Source: Nitrospiraceae bacterium (GTDB lineage Bacteria > Nitrospirota > Nitrospiria > Nitrospirales > Nitrospiraceae). From it: 22,198 bases of DNA. The translations under genes were made by a program, and so were the position numbers. The notes under the pieces are model-generated. The model did no database searches. It saw nothing but the letters and a program-made list of their open reading frames with translations, and had not been told where the DNA came from. This document shows positions 15,097 to 22,198 of the stretch, in pieces. Location: NCBI GenBank assembly GCA_005800255.1, contig SYGW01000105.1, positions 1 through 22,198 on the forward strand, given 5' to 3'. The first letter of the stretch is position 1. Each line of letters opens with the position of its first letter.

Positions 15097-16371
15097 ATGC
15101 GATCAGTTTTGTGGCGCATCTTCACCCTCGCCTTCCTGGTCGGACTCTTCGGCCTCCCAGGTCCTGGCCTCGATCCGTTCCACGCCGCTGCCGCCACGAA
15201 TGAGGCACGGCAGAAATCTCCCACCAAGCCCAGAAAATCTCATACCTCCCAGATACGGCTCACGCCCCAGGCCCCAGGCCTGGCGACGGTTCAGGATGTC
15301 CGAACCGCCAGCTCACCGGGATTGACGAGGCTCGTCCTCGACCTCGACTCGAAAGCCCGTCCAGGCAAACAGCCCATTCTTCAGAGCGAGGGAGTGACAA
15401 TCACCCTTCCCAACGTCACATTGAGTCCATCCGCCAAAGCAAAACTTGCATCAGGCGAACGATCCAAGCCCTTCATCATCACCCAGACGTCGGAGCGATC
15501 GGTCGACATCTCTCTCCCGGCCGGTTCATTTCAAAGTTACAAAATACTCACGCTGGCCAACCCTCCCAGGCTGGTCGTCGATGTTGTGCCCCCCCAAGAA
15601 TCCCCGGCGACATTGGTCTCAGAGCCCTTGCCGGAACGAACGCCATCGCTCCCCGCTCCGCCACAGCCGGCTCAACCCCAATCTAAGCCAATCAAAACCA
15701 TCGTGATCGATCCAGGGCATGGAGGGAAAGACCCTGGCGCCCTGGGCCAACGAGGAACGGAAGAGAAGGACATTACGCTGAAGGTGGGGCTGAAGCTGCG
15801 CGACCTCCTCAGCAAGCAACCGGGAATCCGCGTCCTCATGACCCGTGATCATGACGAATTCATCGAGTTGGAGAACCGCGCCAAGTTCGCCAATGCACAG
15901 GATGCGGATCTCTTTGTCTCGATCCATGTCAATTCCCACACCAAACGCTCCGTCAAGGGGATTGAGATCTACCATTTCGGCACGGCCAAGGATCAACGGG
16001 CGCTCGAAGTCGCGGCCCGCGAAAACGGCACCCCGCTCAACAACACCGGCGCGGGCTGGGAATATCTCGTGGCAGACCTCCTCACCTCCAAGAAAATCGA
16101 AGAATCCCTCGAACTGGCCTGGACCGCCAAGGAAGCCATGGTGACGACCTTGAACAGCCACTACACGCTGGTGGACCATGGCGTCAAAACCGCGCCGTTC
16201 TACGTGCTCCGCTTCACCAGCATGCCCAGCATTCTAGCGGAAATCGCCTATATCTCGAATGCGGCGGAAGAAGAGATGCTCCGAACCGGGCTCTTCACGA
16301 CGCGCGTCGCGGAAGCCTTAGAGGAAAGCGTCAAAACATTCCTCGGCTCAGCCAAGCTGGCCAAGCAATGA
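15097..16371 (+). CDS. N-acetylmuramoyl-L-alanine amidase with AMIN domain (AmiC type)
   Basis: This is a periplasmic amidase that cuts the bond between MurNAc and L-Ala in peptidoglycan, normally for daughter-cell separation. The 424-aa protein has a signal peptide (about residues 1-33, AAAT region). An AMIN domain at about 65-166 targets the septal wall, a Pro-rich linker spans about 170-198, and an Amidase_3 catalytic domain runs from about 200 to 420. Zinc ligands and catalytic residues are visible: His208 (DPGHGGKDPG), Glu223 (GTEEKD), His277 (VSIHVN) and Glu382 (LAEIAYISN). AmiA/B/C of E. coli need EnvC/NlpD activation; no such gene is nearby. An inverted repeat lies in the leader (15040-15080). 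truA follows 28 bases downstream on the same strand. Confidence 0.93.
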   Translation: MRSVLWRIFTLAFLVGLFGLPGPGLDPFHAAAATNEARQKSPTKPRKSHTSQIRLTPQAPGLATVQDVRTASSPGLTRLVLDLDSKARPGKQPILQSEGVTITLPNVTLSPSAKAKLASGERSKPFIITQTSERSVDISLPAGSFQSYKILTLANPPRLVVDVVPPQESPATLVSEPLPERTPSLPAPPQPAQPQSKPIKTIVIDPGHGGKDPGALGQRGTEEKDITLKVGLKLRDLLSKQPGIRVLMTRDHDEFIELENRAKFANAQDADLFVSIHVNSHTKRSVKGIEIYHFGTAKDQRALEVAARENGTPLNNTGAGWEYLVADLLTSKKIEESLELAWTAKEAMVTTLNSHYTLVDHGVKTAPFYVLRFTSMPSILAEIAYISNAAEEEMLRTGLFTTRVAEALEESVKTFLGSAKLAKQ

Positions 16372-16399
16372 CTGCCGCGCCGAACCTCCTGCGACAGCC

Positions 16400-17137
16400 A
16401 TGCCAACCGTAAAGTTAGTCGTCGAATATGACGGAACCGGCTATGCAGGCTGGCAACGTCAGCCCGACCAACCCACAATCCAAGCGGCCATCGAACAAGC
16501 CATCCACCAGGTCAGCCACGCCACGGTCTCCATCATCGGCGCAGGCCGCACAGACTCAGGCGTCCATGCGCTCGGACAAGTCGCCAGCTTTCGCACGAGC
16601 CTGAATTGGCCCGCAACCAGCTGGATGCGATCGCTCAATGCCGTGCTGCCGAACGATGTTGCCGTGCGCGCCGTGGCCCTCATGGACGACCGCTTTCATG
16701 CCCAGCACGACGCGCGAGGCAAGCTCTACACCTATCGCATCCTCCATCGCCAGCCCAAACCCGCCCTCGACCGTGCATTTGTCTGGCACATCTACAGGCC
16801 GCTGGACGAAGCGGCCATGCAAGAGGCAGGGGCTTCGCTGATTGGGACACAGGACTTCTCTTCCTTCGAGGGAAGCCTCACGGACAACACCAATCCGATC
16901 TGCCAACTGCAGCGATTTGCTGTCCTGCGTCAGGGCGAGGAAATCCGCATCGAGGCCTACGCCGATCGATTCCTGAAGCATATGGTTCGCGCGATGGTGG
17001 GAACGGTCGTCGAGGTCGGATTGGGAAAACGGACGCCCCACAGCTTGACAGAAATCCTGAAATCCAAGGACCGGCGAACAGCAGGAGTAACCGCTCCGCC
17101 TCATGGGCTCTGTCTCACGAAGGTGGATTACGCCTAG
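16400..17137 (+). CDS. truA: tRNA pseudouridine(38-40) synthase
   Basis: TruA isomerises uridines 38-40 in the anticodon arm of many tRNAs. The 245-aa protein has the family start (VKLVVEYDGTGYAGWQRQP) and the catalytic motif GAGRTDSGVHALGQ with Asp52. It also has the KLYTYRI region and a C-terminal FLKHMVRAMVGTVVEVGLGK stretch characteristic of TruA. Length is normal. It begins 28 bases after the amidase stop, so it probably lies on the same transcript, and it converges with cysE, leaving only 13 bases between stops. No functional link to the amidase is implied. Confidence 0.95.
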   Translation: MPTVKLVVEYDGTGYAGWQRQPDQPTIQAAIEQAIHQVSHATVSIIGAGRTDSGVHALGQVASFRTSLNWPATSWMRSLNAVLPNDVAVRAVALMDDRFHAQHDARGKLYTYRILHRQPKPALDRAFVWHIYRPLDEAAMQEAGASLIGTQDFSSFEGSLTDNTNPICQLQRFAVLRQGEEIRIEAYADRFLKHMVRAMVGTVVEVGLGKRTPHSLTEILKSKDRRTAGVTAPPHGLCLTKVDYA

Positions 17138-17150
17138 CGAGGGGGGGAGG

Positions 17151-17804
17151 CTAGAATAAACGGGGGGAATTTTGATTGTCGAGCTTCTTGTGAAGCTCAA
17201 GCAACTCCTGTTCGAGCGACAGGAGTCTGTCACTGATGGGGTCTGGCAGGTTGCTATGGTCCATGGTGGCATCTGGGAGCCGCTCGCCCTGCATTTTAAT
17301 CACGCGGGCCGGCACACCGATCACAGTTGAATTAGCCGCGACATTCTTCAGCACCACAGAATTGGCACCGATCTTCACATTGTCGCCGATCGTAATTCCG
17401 CCAAGAATCTTGGCCCCAGCTCCGACCACGACATGGTTCCCCACCGTCGGATGCCGCTTGCCCCGCTCTTTGCCCGTTCCGCCGAGCGTCACACCTTGAA
17501 AGAGCGTCACAAAGTCCCCGATCTCCGCCGTCTCGCCGATCCCAACACCCATGCCATGGTCGATAAAGAATCCCCTGCCGATCTTCGCCGATGGATGGAT
17601 CTCGATCCCTGTCAGCCAACGGGCGAGCTGAGAAATGAAACGAGGGAGGAACGGAACGCGATGGGCCTTGAGCCAATGGGACACGCGATAGGCCAGCATG
17701 GCATGGAAGCCGGCATAGGTCAGCACGACTTCAAACCAACTGGTCGCCGAAGGATCCCGATCGAAGATCGCACGAAGATCTTCTTGAATAGTTTTGAGAA
17801 GCAT
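17151..17804 (-). CDS. cysE: Serine O-acetyltransferase
   Basis: CysE acetylates L-serine with acetyl-CoA to O-acetylserine, the precursor of cysteine. The 217-aa protein has a helical N-terminal part. A left-handed beta-helix follows, starting [20 protein letters not shown] (Asp82-His83 in the active-site turn), with GVTLGGTGK and a RHP motif (His118) then [15 protein letters not shown]. It is shorter at the N-terminus than E. coli CysE (273 aa) and resembles the shorter type found in many Gram-positive and plant-like forms. The ATG is 10 bases after the ispF stop, so the gene is the last of the degP-ispD-ispF-cysE run. No T-box or S-box-like leader is visible in front of it. Confidence 0.93.
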   Translation of the reverse strand: MLLKTIQEDLRAIFDRDPSATSWFEVVLTYAGFHAMLAYRVSHWLKAHRVPFLPRFISQLARWLTGIEIHPSAKIGRGFFIDHGMGVGIGETAEIGDFVTLFQGVTLGGTGKERGKRHPTVGNHVVVGAGAKILGGITIGDNVKIGANSVVLKNVAANSTVIGVPARVIKMQGERLPDATMDHSNLPDPISDRLLSLEQELLELHKKLDNQNSPRLF

Positions 17805-17814
17805 AGACGCTATC

Positions 17815-18297
17815 TTACGCCGCCGAAGCCCGTTCGATCAAACAGACCGCCTGAGCGGCGATCCCTTCCTCACGACCGATCATGCCGATGCCCTCGCCAC
17901 TTTTGACCTTCACATTGATCAGATCCGGATCAACCCCGAGCACCAGCGCCATCTGCTTCTGCATCGCCGCCAGGTAGGAACTGAGCCTGGGGGCCTGCGC
18001 GATCACGATGGTGTCCACGTTCACGATACGATACCCCTTGGCCCGCAGCTTTCCGACCACATCTTCCAGCAGCTTGAGGCTTGAAATATCTTTAAACCGT
18101 TGGTCGGAGCTGGGATAATGCCGCCCCAAATCTCCCTCCCCCATCGCGCCGAGCAAGGCATCGCAGAGGGCATGGACCAAGGCGTCGGAATCGGAATGAC
18201 CCAACAGGCCCTTGCTGTGCGGCACCTCGACCCCGCCGAGAATCAGCTTGCGCCCCGCACCCAATGGATGGATGTCGTATCCGCAACCAATGCGCAT
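17815..18297 (-). CDS. ispF: 2-C-methyl-D-erythritol 2,4-cyclodiphosphate synthase
   Basis: IspF cyclises CDP-methylerythritol-2-phosphate with loss of CMP in the MEP isoprenoid pathway. The 160-aa length is standard. Zinc ligands Asp8 and His10 (GYDIHPL) and His42 ([13 protein letters not shown]) are present. So are [11 protein letters not shown] and the C-terminal [11 protein letters not shown]. An oddity is the usual TTTE of the nucleotide-contact loop, which reads KSGE at residues 132-135 ([11 protein letters not shown]); the Glu135 equivalent is kept. I chose the ATG at 18297 because AAGGA stands 6 bases upstream and [11 protein letters not shown] is the normal N-terminus. An in-frame ATG at 18312 would add five residues. 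ispD lies upstream on the same strand with an 82-base gap, and cysE downstream by 10 bases. Confidence 0.93.
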   Translation of the reverse strand: MRIGCGYDIHPLGAGRKLILGGVEVPHSKGLLGHSDSDALVHALCDALLGAMGEGDLGRHYPSSDQRFKDISSLKLLEDVVGKLRAKGYRIVNVDTIVIAQAPRLSSYLAAMQKQMALVLGVDPDLINVKVKSGEGIGMIGREEGIAAQAVCLIERASAA

Positions 18298-18308
18298 GTG
18301 AGATCCTT

Positions 18309-18383
18309 TCATACGAGGAGAGGGTCAACGTCTACACGTCGCGAGTCATACAGCCCCGATGCGACGACCTGATAGACTTTCAA
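18309..18383 (-). CDS. Possible 24-aa small ORF between ispD and ispF
   Basis: A small frame starts with TTG (18383-18381), overlapping the ispD stop as TTGA. It ends with a TGA overlapping the ATG at 18312 as ATGA. It would encode the peptide LKVYQVVASG LYDSRRVDVD plus PLLV. The frame joins ispD to the ispF reading frame by start-stop overlaps at both ends, the arrangement of coupled genes. However, it is only 24 codons, begins with TTG, has no clear ribosome binding site and has less G/C-biased third positions than its neighbours. It may be chance or the remnant of a longer gene. Confidence 0.2.
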   Translation of the reverse strand: MKVYQVVASGLYDSRRVDVDPLLV

Positions 18384-19090
18384 CCGTTCTGACTTGTTTT
18401 ACGTGATGCCAGAATGGCCTCGCCAATGACCAGGTCTTCAGGCCTTGTCACTTTGATATTCTCCCCGCTTCCCTCAACCACCGCCACAGCATGTCCGAGC
18501 CATTCCACCAGGAAAGCATCATCCGTAGCCCGCACCCCTTCGGCCTGCGCTTTCCTGTGAGCCTCCTCGATCCAATCACGCCGAAAGGCCTGCGGAGTCT
18601 GCGCAAGCCACAAGGGCGCGCGATCAACCGTCTGTTCGATCATCCTATCAGGCCCTACTTGCTTGACCGTATCCCTCATGGGAAGAGCAATGATCGCCGC
18701 GCCGTGCTTCCTCGCCGCTGCCACCACCTCGTCGATCATCCCTTGGGTCAGAAAGGGCCTGACCGCATCATGGACGAGCACGATCTCTGTGCCGGAGGGA
18801 ACTTCCGCTAGCGCATGCCGCACTGAATCTTGCCGCTCGGTGCCGCCGGCCACTACCTTCGTTACTTTCGTAAATCGATGTTTCGCGACGATCTCACGCT
18901 GGCAATAATCGATGTCCGCGGACGGAACGGCGAGAATAATCTGGTCGACCACCGCTGCGGCTTGCAAGGCCAACAGGGACTGGATGATGAGCGGCTCTCC
19001 GCCCAGCGCCAGAAACTGTTTCGGGATGGCACCGCCCATCCGAAGGCCGCGCCCGGCAGCAGGCACGAGAGCGATCACCTGCTTGGCCAC
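18380..19090 (-). CDS. ispD: 2-C-methyl-D-erythritol 4-phosphate cytidylyltransferase
   Basis: IspD transfers CMP from CTP to methylerythritol-4-phosphate, two steps before IspF in the same pathway. The product of about 236 aa has the nucleotide-binding signature ALVPAAGRGLRMGGAIPKQF with its Gly-rich loop and the conserved Arg and Lys. It also has AGGTERQDSVRHAL, VLVHDAVRPF, the Thr/Lys of MRDTVKQV, TPQAFR and ATDDAFLVE. I chose the GTG at 19090 (MAKQVIALVPAAG) because GAGAGGA stands a few bases upstream. A GTG at 19117 would add nine residues and lies only 4 bases from the degP stop, so it is a real alternative. The gene stands between degP and ispF on the same strand. Confidence 0.94.
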   Translation of the reverse strand: MAKQVIALVPAAGRGLRMGGAIPKQFLALGGEPLIIQSLLALQAAAVVDQIILAVPSADIDYCQREIVAKHRFTKVTKVVAGGTERQDSVRHALAEVPSGTEIVLVHDAVRPFLTQGMIDEVVAAARKHGAAIIALPMRDTVKQVGPDRMIEQTVDRAPLWLAQTPQAFRRDWIEEAHRKAQAEGVRATDDAFLVEWLGHAVAVVEGSGENIKVTRPEDLVIGEAILASRKTSQNG

Positions 19091-19121
19091 TGGTTCCTCT
19101 CGCGCGGGATCTTCCACATCC

Positions 19122-20633
19122 TTACGGCCGAAGCGTGAGATAGAGGGATCGGCCCTGCCGCTTGACCAACAAGAGGACCGCTTGATCTTTGGACAGACCG
19201 GACCTCAGCCGTTCATAGGTCTTGAGCGAGGTCACAGCCTTTCGATTTACTTCCAGAATCAGATCGCCTTCTCGCACGCCGATCTCTTCCGCCATACTGC
19301 CAGGCTTGACTCGCGTCACCACCACCCCTCGCTCGGACGACTTGATCCCATACCGGCCGGCCAGCTCCTCCGTGAGCTCATGCACCTCAAGATCAGAGAG
19401 GACTCCGGTCGACGCAATCGGCTCCTCGCTCTCGTCCGACCCTGCCTGCGCAATAGACTTGGGCTGCTCGACGATCGTCACGTCCAACGTCTTGTGTTTC
19501 TTGTCTCTGATCAGTTTGATCGAAACCTTTTTCCCGAGCAGAGTTTGCGCGACGGCATTGCGCAGATGCATAGGGGAATCCATCGACTTGCCGTCGAATT
19601 CCACGATCACGTCCGCCCGTTCGAATCCCGCCTTTTTCGCCGGGCTGTCTTCCATCACATCACTGACGAGCACGCCCTTCGTTTCCGTAATGCCGAACTG
19701 CGCCGCCAACTCAGGCGACAGTTCTTGAATCGATACGCCCAGCCAGCCTCGCACGACTTTTCCTGTTCGAACCAGTTGATCCATGATCGAATGGGCCAGG
19801 TTGCTGGGCACGGCAAACCCGATCCCCATATTGCCGCCGCTCTGGCTGAAGATGGCCGTATTGATGCCGACCAGTTCGCCGCGAACATTCACCAAGGCTC
19901 CGCCTGAATTACCAGGATTGATTGCCGCATCGGTCTGGATAAAATCTTCATATTCAGCGATACCCATGCTGGCTCGCCCGACCGCGCTCACGATGCCCAT
20001 CGTCACAGTCTGGGTCAGGCCAAAGGGGCTGCCTACCGCCAACACGAACTCACCGACTTCCAATTGATCGGAATCGGCCCAGGCGATGGGCGACAAGCCC
20101 GTCGCCTCGATCTTGATCACGGCGATATCCGTCTTGGAATCCGTCCCGATCAGCTTGGCTTTGAACTCGCGTTTATCGGACAGCACCACGCGAATATCGT
20201 CCGCCTTGTTCACCACATGATTGTTGGTGATAATCAATCCGCTGGGATCCACGATGACTCCGGACCCCTGCCCCTTTTCCTTGCGTTCTTTCGGCATATC
20301 GCGTTTGAACTCGTCGCCAAAAAACCGCCGAAAGAAGGGATCGTCGAAGGGTGACCCTTGAGGGCCCTCTCCCGCTTTGCCGGTGCGCGTGGCCGCAATG
20401 TTAACGACCGAAGGCTTGACCGATTTCGCAATCTCGACGAAATTCTTCCCGTTCCCCCCGGACATCGGCAACTGCGGCGCCGTGACCACGGGACGGGCGA
20501 GAGGGGCCGGAGCCGGCTCCGGGCCGGCTGTGCCGTTCGGCAGCCATCCCATATCGGACGCCACCACAATCCCGATGACGATGCCCACCGCAATCAGCGT
20601 AAACGAAACGATCCAAGGACGACGTGACTTCAT
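19122..20633 (-). CDS. degP: DegP/HtrA-type periplasmic serine protease (Do family)
   Basis: This protease/chaperone removes misfolded envelope proteins. The 503-aa product has an N-terminal membrane segment (WIVSFTLIAVGIVIGIVVAS), which may be an uncleaved anchor. A Pro/Ala-rich linker and a trypsin-like domain follow, with the triad His139 (IITNNHVV), Asp169 (SKTDIAVIKI) and Ser243 (NPGNSGGALVN). Two PDZ domains come next: the first near GWLGVSIQELSPELAAQFG, the second ending in the C-terminal region around GVVVTRVKPGSMAEEIG. The LA-loop segment FRRFFGDEF is typical of Do proteases. I chose the ATG at 20633 (MKSRRPW); the in-frame ATG at 20660 would add nine residues. ispD lies directly downstream. 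DegQ/MucD-type relatives cannot be separated by motif. Confidence 0.93.
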   Translation of the reverse strand: MKSRRPWIVSFTLIAVGIVIGIVVASDMGWLPNGTAGPEPAPAPLARPVVTAPQLPMSGGNGKNFVEIAKSVKPSVVNIAATRTGKAGEGPQGSPFDDPFFRRFFGDEFKRDMPKERKEKGQGSGVIVDPSGLIITNNHVVNKADDIRVVLSDKREFKAKLIGTDSKTDIAVIKIEATGLSPIAWADSDQLEVGEFVLAVGSPFGLTQTVTMGIVSAVGRASMGIAEYEDFIQTDAAINPGNSGGALVNVRGELVGINTAIFSQSGGNMGIGFAVPSNLAHSIMDQLVRTGKVVRGWLGVSIQELSPELAAQFGITETKGVLVSDVMEDSPAKKAGFERADVIVEFDGKSMDSPMHLRNAVAQTLLGKKVSIKLIRDKKHKTLDVTIVEQPKSIAQAGSDESEEPIASTGVLSDLEVHELTEELAGRYGIKSSERGVVVTRVKPGSMAEEIGVREGDLILEVNRKAVTSLKTYERLRSGLSKDQAVLLLVKRQGRSLYLTLRP

Positions 20634-20699
20634 AGGAATCAACAATCCTTCATGCTTCATGCGACAGACCAACAATGCATGGCGCGAAACGCCGAAGCC

Positions 20700-21623
20700 T
20701 TACTTACTCTCGCCGGAATAGATCCCCATGATGGTGTGGAGAAACTTAATCGCTTCCGGCTTGGGACGCTGGAACGAATTCCGCCCGATGATGGAGCCGA
20801 ACCCGCCGCCGTCGCGAATCGCGCGAGCTTCCTCAAACACGTTCTGATCTTCGCTCTTGGCGCCGCCGGAGAAAATCACGATCCGCCGCCCGTCGAACGC
20901 GCTCTGCACCACATGCGTGACCCGCTCTGCCAACGTCTTGATCGGCACTTGCGTCGCCTCATAGACCTTCTTCGCCGCGGCCTGCTCCAAATGCGCCGAA
21001 GGCAGCTTGACCTTGATGATATGGGCGCCGAGCTGGGCGGCAATCTGAGCCGCATAGGCCACCACATCGATCGCCGTCTCCCCTTCTTTGCTCAATCCTG
21101 ACCCGCGCGGATAGGACCACACGACGACCGCCAAGCCGCAGGCCTTGGCGTCTTCCGCAATCTCGCGGAGCTGTTCATACATCGCATTACAATGGGCAGA
21201 TCCCGGATAGATCGTGAACCCCACGGCAACACAGCCCAGGCGCAAGGCATCCGAGACGCTCCCGGTGACTGACGACATGGGGTCCTTGTCGTCATGCAAG
21301 GAGTCATGGCTGTTGAGCTTCAGGATGAGCGGGATTTCCCCGGCATATTGAGAAGCCCCTGTTTCCAAAAACCCCAAGGGAGCCGCGTAGCCATTGCAAC
21401 CGGCGTCGATCGCCAACTGGAAATGATAAAGAGGATTATAGCCGGCTGGGTTGACGGCAAAGCTCCTGGCCGGGCCATGTTCGAACCCCTGGTCCACCGG
21501 CAGAATCATCAGCTTGCCGGTCCCTGCCAGCTTGCCATGCCGCAACAACCTGGCAATATTCGTTTTCGTTCCAACGTTGTCATTGCTGTACCAACTGAGA
21601 ATGTCCTGTACACGATCTGCCAT
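20700..21623 (-). CDS. fbaB: Class I fructose-bisphosphate aldolase, DhnA/FbaB type
   Basis: This cytoplasmic enzyme reversibly joins dihydroxyacetone phosphate and glyceraldehyde-3-phosphate to fructose-1,6-bisphosphate through a Schiff base. The 307-aa barrel shows LPVDQGFEHGP at about residues 41-51 and a likely Schiff-base lysine in HIIKVKLP (about Lys204). It also shows FSGGAKSED, which holds the phosphate, and GSIIGRNSFQRP near the end. This is the archaeal/FbaB-like type, unrelated to class II Zn aldolases. The ATG at 21623 has GGAGGGG 4 bases upstream, ruling out the upstream TTG. fbp lies 28 bases upstream on the same strand and carries out the next gluconeogenic step, so the pair is very probably an operon. 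Confidence 0.93.
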   Translation of the reverse strand: MADRVQDILSWYSNDNVGTKTNIARLLRHGKLAGTGKLMILPVDQGFEHGPARSFAVNPAGYNPLYHFQLAIDAGCNGYAAPLGFLETGASQYAGEIPLILKLNSHDSLHDDKDPMSSVTGSVSDALRLGCVAVGFTIYPGSAHCNAMYEQLREIAEDAKACGLAVVVWSYPRGSGLSKEGETAIDVVAYAAQIAAQLGAHIIKVKLPSAHLEQAAAKKVYEATQVPIKTLAERVTHVVQSAFDGRRIVIFSGGAKSEDQNVFEEARAIRDGGGFGSIIGRNSFQRPKPEAIKFLHTIMGIYSGESK

Positions 21624-21627
21624 GTGT

Positions 21628-21634
21628 CCCCTCC
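21628..21634 (-). promoter_or_regulatory. Strong ribosome binding site of the aldolase gene
   Basis: On the minus strand GGAGGGG lies 4 bases before the ATG at 21623. It is the best Shine-Dalgarno match I noticed in the window. It excludes the TTG at 21638, which would start inside the site, and suggests high expression. Confidence 0.75.
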
Positions 21635-21651
21635 TCAAACGGCTCTTGTCG

Positions 21652-22198
21652 TTACGCTTGACCTTGGATATGACGTTCCGCGTCCAGCACGTCGTCCATG
21701 CTGCCGATGATCAACGGCACCCGCTGATGGAGCTGCTTGGCCTCCACGTCGAGGATACGCATCGTGCCGGTGCTGGCCCTCCCGCCTGCCTGCTCCACGA
21801 CCCAGGCCAAGGGATTCGCCTCATACAGCAACCGGAGCTTCCCTTCCGGCTTGGCCAGCTCGCCGGGATAGAGATAGATCCCTCCCTCAAGAAGGATCCG
21901 GTGCACATCCGCAACTAAACAACCGGAGTAGCGCCCACTGTAAGGTCGTCCAGTCGCCTTGTCTTTAACTTTCAGATAGTCGAAATATTTCTGCGTTCCG
22001 CCAGGCCACTTGTGGTAATTCCCTTCGTTGACCGCATAGACCTTCCCCCGAGCCGGTATGGTGATCGCTTTATGGGAGAGGAGATAGTCTCCACTCTCCG
22101 GATCCAGCGTAAACCCATGGACCCCCTGGCCCGTAGTAAAGACCAGCATCGTGCTGGCGCCAAAGAGGAGATAGCCTGCCGCGACTTGCTCGGTCCCC
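21652..22198 (-). CDS. fbp: Fructose-1,6-bisphosphatase class I, C-terminal part
   Basis: FBPase removes the 1-phosphate of fructose-1,6-bisphosphate, the committed gluconeogenic step. The frame runs off the window end, so only about the last 180 residues are seen. Motifs typical of class I enzymes are [54 protein letters not shown] (substrate-binding Tyr/Arg), GGIYLYPG and [19 protein letters not shown] with the metal-binding Glu. It stops 28 bases before the aldolase start. N-terminal metal ligands and any allosteric AMP site lie outside the window. Confidence 0.94.
   Translation of the reverse strand, partial: GTEQVAAGYLLFGASTMLVFTTGQGVHGFTLDPESGDYLLSHKAITIPARGKVYAVNEGNYHKWPGGTQKYFDYLKVKDKATGRPYSGRYSGCLVADVHRILLEGGIYLYPGELAKPEGKLRLLYEANPLAWVVEQAGGRASTGTMRILDVEAKQLHQRVPLIIGSMDDVLDAERHIQGQA

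Noticed and set aside
17135..17160. Possible bidirectional terminator between truA and cysE
   Set aside because: Only a 5-bp CTAGC/GCTAG stem with a G-rich 11-base loop and no T-run, too weak to call.
18912..19907. Plus-strand open frame of 331 codons opposite ispD and degP
   Set aside because: It spans two well-identified genes on the other strand, is rich in His/Arg/Leu as typical for antisense frames, and has no motif.

Overview
The window is a gene-dense, roughly 60% G+C bacterial chromosome segment. It holds 21 protein genes that I can support, two of them cut by the window edges. I see no tRNA, rRNA, CRISPR array, transposase or phage gene. Protein style and gene content (DUF502 next to glmU, tmk-holB-metG, an AroG-type DAHP synthase, a DhnA/FbaB-type aldolase with class I FBPase, and a palindromic intergenic repeat that resembles elements I associate with Nitrospira) suggest a Nitrospirota bacterium, probably Nitrospira. 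That assignment rests on pattern recognition, not on a database search.

Layout. 1-2349 (minus): DUF502 membrane protein -> glmU -> glmS (partial), an amino-sugar/UDP-GlcNAc operon. 2449-6202 (plus, divergent): tmk -> holB -> metG, for nucleotide supply, replication clamp loading and Met-tRNA synthesis. 6284-8258 (plus): a CDF zinc-type efflux transporter followed by a COG0523/CobW-type GTPase. 8255-12243 (minus): a short His-rich exported protein -> TonB-dependent receptor -> exported TonB_C-like protein with a His-rich N-terminus -> PAP2 phosphatase. These two groups converge on overlapping stop codons and together look like a metal-homeostasis island. 12503-14444 (plus): DAHP synthase and TatD nuclease. 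14431-14964 (minus): a YacP/NYN RNase. 15097-17137 (plus): an AMIN-domain amidase and truA. 17151-22198 (minus): fbp (partial) -> class I aldolase -> DegP/HtrA -> ispD -> ispF -> cysE.

How it works together. Most of the window is housekeeping: cell wall (glmS/glmU, amidase), MEP isoprenoid synthesis (ispD, ispF), gluconeogenesis (aldolase, fbp), serine-to-cysteine entry (cysE), shikimate entry (aroG), RNA modification and quality control (truA, YacP) and envelope proteolysis (degP). The accessory part is the 6.3-12.3 kb stretch. There an outer-membrane receptor, two small exported His-rich proteins, a metal exporter and a putative metallochaperone GTPase lie side by side, consistent with import, trafficking and export of a transition metal such as zinc.

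The least expected structure is a 124-bp, almost fully self-complementary element at 9277-9400 between the receptor and the TonB_C-like gene. A related 65-bp half-copy lies at 13587-13651 in front of tatD. No gap between genes exceeds 300 bases; the longest is 12244-12502.
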